A DNA stretch of 20,289 bases, from positions 1-20,289 of the forward strand of contig JANBQS010000353.1 of NCBI GenBank assembly GCA_027577415.1. The letters are read 5' to 3'. A model generated the notes under the pieces. That model was not told where the DNA came from. It did no database searches and worked only from the letters and a program-made list of their open reading frames with translations. The position numbers were made by a program, and so were the translations under genes. The stretch's first letter is position 1; each line of letters begins with the position of its first letter. Below are positions 1 through 7,826 of this stretch, piece after piece. The stretch is from Coemansia sp. RSA 922 (taxonomy: Eukaryota > Kickxellomycota > Kickxellomycetes > Kickxellales > Kickxellaceae).

Positions 1-1530
1 AATTTGAATAGGATATTATTAGTAGACAACATACGATATTTCCACCAGCACGTAGTCGCCAATGACCGCTGAATGCAGGAAGAGATATATGATAACAATA
101 AGGAGGAAAACGGAACGAGGGAGGATGGATTTTTAAAACTGACACAGTGCTGCATATTTTTTTCTTGCTATTTGCTTGTCTGCAGAACAATCGCATGCGC
201 CCGACTGTCAGTCGCAACAAGTCTTTCTAGAACCGCCAAGCCCGTGTACAATACGGCTTCTACCGTCCGCGCCTCATTACTCCCCTATTTCATTCACTGG
301 ATTGCACGGGAACAAAGGCCAAAGGGAGCACAAGTGGCATCTATTGAGCGCCCAAGCATGTACAATAAGGACAATATTTGACTCAGAAGGCTCCTCAACA
401 ATAAATTTCATAAAGATTAAAAGTAGACAGATATCACTATAACCTCGCTCCAATGCTACAAAGGTGGGTTGCTGGGTGTGGCTAAGATCCCACGTGGCAT
501 TGAGTAAAAAAATAAAGAAAAAGCAAGACAATGCGAGTGTTTCATAGGACAGCGCACCTCACACTTGTTCATATGCAGCTTACGTCCATTTCGGACAATG
601 CGTGCGAGCAGGGGGATATATGATAAGCAGAGGAAAATAGGTGCCGCTGAGCCCGGGCAAGGCTTTTCATTGTCGTTCGTTATAAGCACACCGTTAGTGT
701 ATTGTCAACTGATATTAAGAGCAAAAAGAAAAAGAGTACGAGATAAATCCATACAAGAAAACAAAAAGTGCTCTCACGGCTAATACATGCACGCTGGATG
801 CACAATAAAATAAAGTGCGCAGGCTGCTTGATTTGCTGGCCACCAGTGAATGCCGACGCAAGACACAAAAAAAAAACAATAAGCAAACCCAACAGACGTC
901 AACTCAGATACGCTTAATTATCGTACTTTGCCAAATAAAAAATAATTTATATTATTTGGGATTTGTAATCGTGCGATATGCACCTATACAGGACGTTCAT
1001 GCGTAAGGGGGTGTTGCATGTACACAGAATAATTTATCTTTATATGGACATGACGTCCCTTCCCAAGAAAGAGGCCGATGCGGAGTACCAGCATGACCAG
1101 GCAGGTACATTACACCACATATTCATGCGTATGTGCTGTTTACTAAGTGCAGTGCACACACATTGCGGGCTCCCAATATCCTCAGTGTTTGCGTCGCTGC
1201 GTGTCTGCGCCGATCTTGATAGGCGCGTGTACATGCTTCTTATTAATGGTCCTCCCCACTCTGTCAGTCAAATGCGGACCCTGGACAGCTCGCATGAGTG
1301 TGAATCAAAGACACACACTGCGGTTGCCGTGTATTCATGCAAGCGCCGATCCACCAACTTGCAGATAATAATAAAAACAAATGAGCTGTGCCAAAATGCG
1401 GATAGAGATTCTCTTTACAACAGTTTATACCCGAGCTGCAAAAGCTATATATGCAATTGCAGCGCATACATATTACGAGCGTAGGAAAAAAGGATGAAGA
1501 AGGAATAAAAAGAACGGTTAAATGGGTCCT
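1..1530. other. Left flank with no supportable gene
   Basis: This stretch is A/T-rich with scattered short open frames in every phase. None has recognisable domains, sustained codon bias or a convincing splice structure. The longest begins with ATG at 978 and ends at 1484 on the plus strand (168 codons). Its translation is rich in Cys, His and Tyr and resembles no family I know. No tRNA A/B-box pair, snRNA core or rRNA segment was seen on either strand. The right part must contain the 3' untranslated region of the zinc-knuckle gene, which ends at 1531 on the minus strand. Confidence 0.6.
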
Positions 1531-2718
1531 CTAATCCTCAGCGCCAGCCTCGTCGCTGGGGCAGAACTTGGCGATGTGGCCAGTCTTGCCGCAGTAGTAG
1601 CAGCTACGCGAGTCGCCGCCGGATCTCTGGCCAGAGCCCTGGGGGCAGCTCCTGGCGATATGTCCAGTCTCACCGCAAGTGTGGCACTGGCGGGTGTCGT
1701 CGCCGTAGCGCTGACCACGTCCAGAGTCCTGAGGACAGTCCCTGGCAATGTGTCCAATCTCATGGCAGACACGGCACTCGCGAGTCTCCTCGCCGTACCG
1801 CTGGCTGCGGCCGGAGCTCTGCGGGCAGTCCTTGGCAATGTGCCCGATCTCGTGGCAGTTGCGGCACTCGCGGGTCTCCTCGCCATATCTCTGGCGAGAG
1901 CCCTGGGGGCAGCTGCGCGCGAGGTGGCCGACCTCACCGCAAGTGTGGCACTCGCGGTTGTCCTCGCCGTACCGCTGGCTGCGGCTTGATCCCTGGGGGC
2001 AGTCCTTGGCAATGTGTCCGATCTCATGGCAGTTGCGGCACTCACGCGTCTCCTCGCTGTACTTCTGGCTGCGGCTGGATCCCAGAGGACAGTCCTTGGA
2101 GATATGCCCGATCTCGTGGCAGTTATGGCACTCGCGAGTGTCGATTCTCTCTCCCTGTCCATCGACATTCTGCGGGCACGAGCGAGCAATGTGCCCAACC
2201 TGGTGGCAGATGCGGCACTCGCGGTCATCGACCTTCTTGACCTGGTCGTTGACGTTCTGGGGGCAAGAGCGGGCAATGTGCCCAACTTCGTGGCACACGC
2301 GGCACTCGCGGTCGTCGACCTTCTCAGCCTGATCGCTCTCGGGGCAGGCCTTGGCGACGTGTCCCTCGCGGTTGCACACGTAGCACAGAACGGGCTTCTT
2401 GTTGCCTCCGTTGCGAGCACGACGAGGCTTTCCGAGTCTACCCTCGAGGCCCTTGACCTCCTCGCCCTCGACAGCGGCAACAGGCGCCGCCACCTTTGGC
2501 TCGCGCTTGATGGTCGGCCTGGGCACGCGGGGCTCCTCGCAGGACTTCGAGAGATGGCCCTTCTGGCCGCAGTTGAAGCACTCCTTCAACGAGTCGTCGC
2601 GGGGCAGAGTGCAGTTCAACGTCAAATGTCCTGGCTCACCGCAGTTAAAGCATCTCTTCTCGGCCTCGGTACACTGGGCGGCCATGTGGCCGGGTCTTCC
2701 GCACTTGTGGCACAGCAT
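1531..2718 (-). CDS. CCHC zinc-knuckle nucleic-acid-binding protein with 13 knuckles (CNBP/Gis2/Byr3-like)
   Basis: A 395-residue protein made almost wholly of CX2CX4HX4C zinc knuckles. Knuckles 1-3 lie at about residues 3-16, 23-36 and 47-60. A basic and acidic linker covers about 61-111. Ten further knuckles run from about 112 to 386, most reading like CRNCHEIGHIAKDC. The spacers between the later knuckles carry a repeated SQRYGEETRE-like segment. Family knowledge: yeast Gis2, fission yeast Byr3 and animal CNBP have seven knuckles, bind single-stranded nucleic acid and mRNA, and act in translation. Thirteen knuckles is therefore an expansion. Every Cys and His ligand appears intact. The start at 2718 is an ATG placing the first knuckle at residue 3, as in Gis2-like proteins. 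The gene is head-to-head with COP1. The family assignment is firm; one-to-one orthology to Gis2/Byr3 is inference because this fold also occurs in other CCHC proteins. Confidence 0.93.
   Translation of the reverse strand: MLCHKCGRPGHMAAQCTEAEKRCFNCGEPGHLTLNCTLPRDDSLKECFNCGQKGHLSKSCEEPRVPRPTIKREPKVAAPVAAVEGEEVKGLEGRLGKPRRARNGGNKKPVLCYVCNREGHVAKACPESDQAEKVDDRECRVCHEVGHIARSCPQNVNDQVKKVDDRECRICHQVGHIARSCPQNVDGQGERIDTRECHNCHEIGHISKDCPLGSSRSQKYSEETRECRNCHEIGHIAKDCPQGSSRSQRYGEDNRECHTCGEVGHLARSCPQGSRQRYGEETRECRNCHEIGHIAKDCPQSSGRSQRYGEETRECRVCHEIGHIARDCPQDSGRGQRYGDDTRQCHTCGETGHIARSCPQGSGQRSGGDSRSCYYCGKTGHIAKFCPSDEAGAED
1561..2385 (-). repeat. Tandem coding repeat: ten consecutive zinc knuckles
   Basis: Ten CCHC units of about 25-30 codons follow one another here. 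The nucleotide sequence repeats as well, with recurring blocks encoding CHEIGHIAKDCPQ and RSQRYGEE. Adjacent units differ mainly at the second knuckle position (RN, RV, HT, HN), which suggests recent unequal duplication. The repetition also creates long frames on both strands that are not genes. Confidence 0.85.
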
Positions 2719-2916
2719 CTTTCCTTTTTTTAAAAAGTAGGTTGGTTAGGTGTATTCCTAGCGATCATAAAAGTAACAGTAGCAGGTACGTAAGCATTAG
2801 TAGTTATGCTCTATATCATAGCATTATCTGACAGTAGTGCTTGTATCCTAAATAGGAATCTGGTGGATTGAAAAAAAAGCTATAACAACAATTATAGGGG
2901 TCATTTAATGGCTTAC
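2719..2916 (-). other. Possible 5'UTR intron ending at the zinc-knuckle start codon
   Basis: On the minus strand a GTAAGC donor sits at 2916-2911. A CTAAC branch-like element lies about 30-35 nt before the coding start, and the bases just before the ATG are an A/T-rich tract ending in AAAG. If spliced, a 198-nt intron would be removed and the ATG would be the first codon of exon 2. No ATG was seen in the short stretch upstream of the donor. This is inferred from signals only. Confidence 0.4.
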
Positions 2917-3479
2917 CCTCGAATGTGAAATTTCTCGCTCGACTTGTAGAGAGAAATTCAAAAAGATAAAAAAAAAAAGCCCGTCTTCCTTGCTATCCGC
3001 GCAGTCAGAGATAAAAAAAACTCACAAAAATATTGAATGCTCAGCCAGAGATGAGAGAGCGGAAGCGACGGAACTTGCATGAGCTTTTCTTCGATGAAAA
3101 AAAAAAAAATTATTTTTTGTCAACAACCGTGATCAGATTATAATTAGGACTCGCAATAGGTCGCCGATCGCCCGAGCCAAATCCTGAGAGCATGACGTTT
3201 AAGAGATAGCTCGCCGCCTTGTGGACTGGCTTTGTCATCAGCCAGACCTTGGACTCGGCTCACGCTCAGAAATAGGGGGAGTGGGGGAGAGGGGCGACGA
3301 GCTATGAAAAAGGAGCCACGCATAACCGTTGTCCCTCTGTCATCCACTTTGTTTTTTCTTCTCTTCTTCTTACACCGCGCTTGTATTAAAATTTTATTGC
3401 TGCCTTCTCTAATTTGCAACGTTTATTTTATTTCTTTTGCTTGCAGACCTTTACACCTTCTCACGTCTCTCAATTACTC
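2917..3479. promoter_or_regulatory. Divergent upstream region between the zinc-knuckle gene and COP1
   Basis: The start codons of the two genes are 761 bp apart and transcription diverges. The region holds several A-runs (around 2970, 3013 and 3099) and no open frame with coding character. A pyrimidine tract ending TTGCTTGCAG at 3446, with CTAAT about 35 nt before it, looks like a 3' splice site. COP1 therefore probably has a 5'UTR intron whose donor I could not fix. No clear TATA box was seen for either gene. Confidence 0.5.
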
Positions 3480-6134
3480 ATGTCTGCCGAAGAAGTAGGA
3501 AGTGGAGGTAGCGCGCGAAGCGAAGACACGGTAGCTTTGCCGACTGGTTCCCTGCCAAACTCTACAGAAACCACCAGTCAGTCGCCGCTTGGCTCGCGAA
3601 GCAGCTCTTCCCAACAGTCGATTCTCACAGAGACCTCGCCGTTACCTATCCGGACATCGACTGCCAGATTCCACTCTGTTTCCGCCAGGTCATCGCCATA
3701 CACCGTTGGTCATCTGCCTCGCACTCACTTGGGCAGCGATGCGGCAAATATTCCGCGCACAGCGCAATACCACGCTGTGGGCACCCCCGCACGTCACCCG
3801 CTAGGCTTACAGTCAGAGGCGGCCCACTCCGACCTAGCTACAGACAGTCTGGCAGGTGAAATGTTGGGTCTGGGGTCACCTACATCCACAACTACCACCC
3901 TGTCACGCCCGCTGCCTCTTTCTGCACAGAGTGGGCCTGGCGACGTATACTCTACCGGCAGAAGCGACGCAAGTAGCACGGCGGCAACAGCGGCAACTAC
4001 AGAACGTAGTCAGAGCGACTGCTTGACTCCGTTGGGACTTGATGACGACGACGAAGACGATGAATTTAGCATGGCAGACCCCGCCTCGTCAACGGCAGCC
4101 GAGACGAGTGCACGGTTGCGCACCAACGTGTTGTCAGCGGCTGATACTTCCACTTCAGCTGTAGTCGATAACGATGTAGTAAAGTGCCCAATATGCTTGG
4201 GCACGATATGCGAGGCGTTTATGACTGCGTGTGGGCACTCCTTCTGCTACGGCTGCATATCCAGACACCTGTCCGAACGGCAAAACTGTCCATCTTGCTG
4301 TCGCGCACTGACGGACGACCAAATATACCCCAACTTTGCGCTCAACCAGCTGATAAACTCGCACAGCGAGGAGACTCAGCGCCCAAAGTCGTCGAGCATC
4401 GTCGAGCAGATCCGTAACAGCGTCGAAAGCAACCAAGCGCTCGACGTGGAGGACATTGACACGCTGCTCATGGTTCTGCAGCAAAAGAAGCAAGCGATGC
4501 GCAGCTACGAGCGCCGGTTTGAAATGGCGACTATGCGGCAGTTTTTGATTGCCGCTCAAGCTAGAAAGGTTGGCAAGATGGAGGTTCTACGCGCCGAGCT
4601 GGCCATGGTCGAGGAGGACTTGGCACACGTAACGGCTCAGCTAGAGGGTGGCGGTGTGCGCATTAACGACGACAGCAGCGTAGGCAGTACCTTTGCAAAG
4701 TCGCGTCTGGCACTAGCACATGGCAATCCGCCTCCCGCTGCCGATTCGGGAGCTGGTCCACAGGTTCCAAATGCCCTGACCGCTGAAGACGGCACCGTCA
4801 TATCCGAGCCTAGCAACGCACTACATCCAGTTAGTCGAACAGAGCAGCAGTTTACAGCGCCAGCGCCACGGCACCATAGCCGACGTGTTGAAGAGCACTA
4901 CGTCGACCTCGAAAACTTTTACTTTAATACTCGTATGCGTGGTGTGGGTGGCGACGAGGGCCTTACTGAGTTTCTCGAGACGTTGACAACCTTTGCGCGG
5001 TATGAGCAATTCCGGCCCGTGGCAACACTGCGATATGGCGACGGCACGTCTAGCGCGGCGATCGTGGCCAGCATCGAGTTTGACCGCGATGAAGAAGTGT
5101 TTGCTGTGGCCGGAGTTACGCGCAAGATCAAGATTTTTGATTATGCAAATGTCATTGAGCAGGCTGACACATGGAATGGTCTGGCGCACACGGCGCAGCA
5201 GCGGCGACAGAGGCAAAAGCTGGCAGCCCGGCAGGACTGGTGGAACCAGGACGTCGAGGAGAACAGCAACGGCGTCGGTGACAGTAGCACTACTGATGCG
5301 GGCGCGTCTGTAGTGACAGCGCTGCAGTACCCGACAGTCGAGTTTACGAATCGGTCAAAGATCAGTTGCTTGTCGTTCAACCCGTATATCAAGTCGCAGC
5401 TGGCGTGCTCGGACTATGACGGCACGGTTTCTTTGTGGGATGTTAGTGCCTCTGGGACGCCGATACTGAATCTGGGCGAGCACGAGAAGCGCACATGGAG
5501 CGTCGACTTTTCGCATGTCGACCCTACACGGCTATGTAGTGGCAGCGATGACGGCAAGGTCAAAATCTGGACGACCAACAAGCGCTCCTCGGTTATGACC
5601 ATCGAGGGCAAGGCCAACGTGTGCTGCGTGCGATTCAACCCGCTACATGGCAACGTTCTCATATTTGGCAGCGCCGACCACAACGTACACTGCTTTGACT
5701 TACGGAATCCCAAACAACCGCTAAGCGTACTGCGCGGGCATCGCAAGGCCGTGTCATATACGCGTTTCTTGACACCTGATGAGATCATCTCGGCATCGAC
5801 GGACAGCTCGCTAAAGCTGTGGAATATGCGCACGCAAGAGTGCGTCCGTACGTTTTCGGGCCATACAAACGAAAAGAACTTTGTCGGCCTGACTACCTCG
5901 GGCAGTGAGTGGATTGCGTGCGGCAGCGAAAACAATACCATGTACTCTTACTATCGCAACCTCTCGCATCCCGCGGTGACACACAAGTTTGGCAACTGCA
6001 ACCCAGTCACTGGCGTTGAGCAGCCTGAGGACGATCCCTCGCTGTTTGTTAGCGCCGTGTGCTGGAAGAGCAAGACAAATACGCTGCTGTCAGCCAACAG
6101 CCAGGGGATTATCAAAGTTCTGGAGCTCGTGTGA
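3480..6134 (+). CDS. COP1: COP1 E3 ubiquitin-protein ligase (RING, coiled coil, WD40)
   Basis: An 884-residue protein with the complete COP1 architecture. A Ser/Thr-rich disordered N-terminus (about 1-230) includes an acidic DDDDEDDE run. The C3HC4 RING finger has ligands C236, C239, C251, H253, C256, C259, C270 and C273. A coiled coil follows at about 325-395, and a seven-bladed WD40 domain at about 510-884. The WD40 part contains segments diagnostic for COP1, such as KRTWSVDFS, GSDDGKVKIW, FGSADHNVHCFDLRN, LRGHRKAVSYTRFL and ISASTDSSLKLW. Family knowledge: COP1 ubiquitinates transcription factors, binds Val-Pro peptides through its WD40 face and often works with DET1/DDB1-CUL4; in plants it is the light-signalling repressor. 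What it targets in this fungus is unknown. The start is the ATG at 3480, because the 22 codons upstream in frame have no ATG and contain a probable splice acceptor at 3446. No intron interrupts the coding region. Confidence 0.96.
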   Translation: MSAEEVGSGGSARSEDTVALPTGSLPNSTETTSQSPLGSRSSSSQQSILTETSPLPIRTSTARFHSVSARSSPYTVGHLPRTHLGSDAANIPRTAQYHAVGTPARHPLGLQSEAAHSDLATDSLAGEMLGLGSPTSTTTTLSRPLPLSAQSGPGDVYSTGRSDASSTAATAATTERSQSDCLTPLGLDDDDEDDEFSMADPASSTAAETSARLRTNVLSAADTSTSAVVDNDVVKCPICLGTICEAFMTACGHSFCYGCISRHLSERQNCPSCCRALTDDQIYPNFALNQLINSHSEETQRPKSSSIVEQIRNSVESNQALDVEDIDTLLMVLQQKKQAMRSYERRFEMATMRQFLIAAQARKVGKMEVLRAELAMVEEDLAHVTAQLEGGGVRINDDSSVGSTFAKSRLALAHGNPPPAADSGAGPQVPNALTAEDGTVISEPSNALHPVSRTEQQFTAPAPRHHSRRVEEHYVDLENFYFNTRMRGVGGDEGLTEFLETLTTFARYEQFRPVATLRYGDGTSSAAIVASIEFDRDEEVFAVAGVTRKIKIFDYANVIEQADTWNGLAHTAQQRRQRQKLAARQDWWNQDVEENSNGVGDSSTTDAGASVVTALQYPTVEFTNRSKISCLSFNPYIKSQLACSDYDGTVSLWDVSASGTPILNLGEHEKRTWSVDFSHVDPTRLCSGSDDGKVKIWTTNKRSSVMTIEGKANVCCVRFNPLHGNVLIFGSADHNVHCFDLRNPKQPLSVLRGHRKAVSYTRFLTPDEIISASTDSSLKLWNMRTQECVRTFSGHTNEKNFVGLTTSGSEWIACGSENNTMYSYYRNLSHPAVTHKFGNCNPVTGVEQPEDDPSLFVSAVCWKSKTNTLLSANSQGIIKVLELV

Positions 6135-6303
6135 CCAATTGTTTTGTATTCTTTTTTAGTAAATTTTAATTATTGCATACTCTGTTTGATATCAGCTACA
6201 CAATGATATATCATGATTGAGCTGCATTTTTATCTTTTCTCAACAGAAGAAAAAATGTGCTGGTAGGCAAGGATAGAAATCAAATGTTGAGATTTTTTGC
6301 GGG

Positions 6304-6311
6304 TATATAAA
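6304..6311 (+). promoter_or_regulatory. Orphan TATA box
   Basis: TATATAAA followed by GAGG is a near-ideal TATA box on the plus strand. It lies about 170 nt after the COP1 stop, with no open reading frame downstream. It could drive a transcript containing the hairpin that begins about 240 nt further on. Confidence 0.4.
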
Positions 6312-6549
6312 GAGGACGACGAGCAAGGTAGGGCAAGCTTCCTCTCTTTCTTTTAGTTGCACATGTCAATTTGTATCTTTTCCAACATCTATTTGTTTCT
6401 AAACAATTGGTAGGTAGTTGTTTCCCAGTGGTACTAATCTTATGCTTGGTTTCAAAGTTTTCGGCAGTTTTTTACAGGCGAAGAGCACTCAATTATCCTG
6501 AAACCCTAACATTATACTGACATCCAAGCCTCGCAAGGAAATTAATAAC

Positions 6550-6750
6550 ACAATATGTGTTCAAGAGGAAGTTGTGCTGTCCATAGACTTACCCGTTGTA
6601 TGTTTGTAAGCAGTACTCGAGGAAGCACTCCTTGTATCACTAGATGCCCCATCAGTGTGCACAAGACAAGGAGTGCCACCTTGGTACTGCCTGCAGACAT
6701 ACGATAGGTATATCTATGGACTGTGTAGCTTCCTCCTTAATACATCCTGT
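6550..6750 (+). ncRNA. 201-nt imperfect hairpin (candidate structured RNA or MITE)
   Basis: The two halves are reverse-complementary over about 85 positions. Perfect blocks include GTCCATAGA (6579-6587) with TCTATGGAC (6713-6721). GCAGTAC (6610-6616) pairs with GTACTGC (6684-6690), and an 11-bp stem joins GCACTCCTTGT (6625-6635) to ACAAGGAGTGC (6666-6676). The tip folds again: CACT/AGTG and GAT/ATC close a GCCCC loop at 6646-6650. I count about 11 G-U pairs against about six A-C mismatches in the stem, so an RNA copy in this orientation would stay mostly paired. No target-site duplication or transposase is visible. It may be a small-RNA precursor, another structured RNA or a decayed MITE. The fold is directly visible; transcription is not known. 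Confidence 0.6.
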
Positions 6751-6875
6751 TGTAGGATTTCGACGCTCAGCAGCAAACTCTGACATTTTATTTCGACTTA
6801 ATCTCTACCGCTATAATCAATGACGCATCGATCAGGAGTAGTAGTGCTGTTACTGTTTTCACGGACTGGCGTCCC

Positions 6876-6883
6876 TATATAAA
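6876..6883 (+). promoter_or_regulatory. Orphan TATA box
   Basis: TATATAAA preceded by CCC and followed by GG lies 126 nt after the hairpin. Downstream are an ATG at 7011, a GTAAGA donor at 7078 and acceptors at 7148 and 7153, but no recognisable protein. It may serve a short spliced transcript. Confidence 0.4.
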
Positions 6884-7010
6884 GGTCCACGCACCAGCAA
6901 CTATAGAGTAGTTATTTTAATCGCCTTTTATCTTTATATTATATTTATTTATTTACTAAATAGAGACAAAAGGACTGGTGAATTTGGCATTCTGCCGCTT
7001 GTTAAAAACT

Positions 7011-7212
7011 ATGCATACTAAAAACTACACCTGCATCATCAATTTTTTCATGAGGCTTGGCAGTGCTGTTTGCTTAGGTAAGATACCTGGGTGTTAAATA
7101 TCTCTTTTATCCCTCAGTACCATTGTCCTATGTCTTGACTCAATTCAGTTCAGTTTCCATGGTTCACTGGTTTGTTTGGCACTTTGGATATAGTGCATAT
7201 TTGACTAGTTAA
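7011..7212 (+). other. Possible short spliced reading frame
   Basis: From the ATG at 7011 an open frame of 22 codons plus one base reaches a GTAAGA donor at 7078. A branch-like TTGAC and AG acceptors at 7148 and 7153 would remove an intron of 71 or 76 nt. Either acceptor extends the frame by about 19 codons before a stop. The resulting peptide of about 40 residues is hydrophobic and unlike anything I recognise. It may be a small peptide, a 5' exon of something longer, or chance. Confidence 0.2.
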
Positions 7213-7285
7213 CATCTTTCTTCTTTTTCTTTGACATTTCCAATATTTAATTTATTAACACTTAAGCATTTATAAGCTACGCTAG

Positions 7286-7678
7286 TTCACTTCGCCTCTA
7301 CAATTTTATACTCGGAGTGTGCATATTCTTTGGCCAGCTGCATCCAACTTGTTGCTAATTCACTCACTCTGCGCCAACGACATTAACGAGTTTGGCCTAT
7401 TAGCCGGCCTACTTATCCGCCGGTTCATGCAACGGGACTTTTATAGATATAGCGACGACTCAGTTGAGGGCATACTCACCCGAAAGCTGAGAACGATGAA
7501 CATTAATGCTGAACCTGTCCACTTGCCGGACTTCTCCAAAGAATTGGCACCAAAAGACGCCGATTCCGAACTGCTTAAACTTACCTGTTTATGCTTTGTT
7601 GACCAGTCAAGCTATTATAAGAGTAGATTTTATAATGTTAAAACAATAAAATTTAAAAAAAGAGAAGAAACTCCCTGA
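7286..7678 (+). pseudogene. Orphan exon-like reading frame, unknown family
   Basis: A 131-codon frame is open from a potential acceptor (GCTAG at 7281-7285) to the stop at 7676-7678. It has no ATG near its beginning; the first in-frame ATG is in RRFMQRDF, near 7426. The first 110 codons look protein-like: an amphipathic stretch (NEFGLLAGLLIRRFMQRDF) and a mixed charged segment (NINAEPVHLPDFSKEL). The last 20 codons turn A-rich and lysine-rich, like non-coding sequence. I do not recognise the family. It may be the last exon of a gene driven from 6876, or the remains of a gene that lost its 5' part. It is not a recognisable piece of the neighbouring ATPase, which is on the other strand. Confidence 0.3.
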
Positions 7679-7755
7679 TTCCCAGCCTAGTGCTGAGCGG
7701 GACAAACCTTTAAATACTAGCGAAAAAAAACTATGATCATCACAGTCAATCAGTG

Positions 7756-7782
7756 TGACGTCACATACGATGGCTATGTGAC
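7756..7782. promoter_or_regulatory. TGACGTCA palindrome overlapping a perfect small hairpin
   Basis: TGACGTCA (7756-7763) is the full ATF/CREB-type bZIP site. Its right half begins an 8-bp inverted repeat, GTCACATA (7760-7767) with TATGTGAC (7775-7782) around a 7-nt loop. It lies downstream of both adjacent transcription units, so its role, if any, is unclear. Confidence 0.35.
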
Positions 7783-7826
7783 AGAGACCTATTCCTAGTT
7801 TCCGCGGGGCTTACGTTTAAATAGCT

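Larger units (their letters stand above)
6135..7285. other. Long intergenic region with orphan promoters and a large hairpin
   Basis: No protein gene can be supported over 1.15 kb. The region contains two strong TATA-box sequences (6304 and 6876), the 201-nt imperfect inverted repeat at 6550-6750, and GT-AG splice-like signals near 7078 and 7148-7153. These point to one or two non-coding or very short spliced transcripts. COP1's 3' untranslated region must lie at the left edge; no canonical AATAAA was found close to its stop. Confidence 0.5.

Noticed and set aside
1153..1326. Two similar ACACACA(T/C)TGCGG segments in the left flank
   Set aside because: Short, imperfect and simple in composition; expected by chance in CA-rich sequence.
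978..1484. A 168-codon ATG frame on the plus strand in the left flank
   Set aside because: No family resemblance, unusual Cys/His/Tyr-rich composition and no promoter or splice support. It could still be a lineage-specific gene, but the sequence alone does not show it.
1518..2733. Long open frames of 155-320 codons overlapping the zinc-knuckle gene in other phases and on the opposite strand
   Set aside because: They arise from the repetitive, GC-rich knuckle array. Their translations are Ala/Arg/Leu strings that repeat with the array and show no domain.
3414..3479. Upstream in-frame extension of COP1 by 22 codons
   Set aside because: It has no ATG and contains a likely splice acceptor at 3446, so it is leader or intron sequence.
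4155..5941. Minus-strand frames of up to 175 codons over COP1
   Set aside because: Shadows of a strongly supported gene on the plus strand; no domain content.
6579..6721. Reading the hairpin as a U1 or other spliceosomal RNA because of ACTTACC near 6588
   Set aside because: The ACTTACC is inside the stem, not at a 5' end, and the rest shows no Sm site or U1 core.
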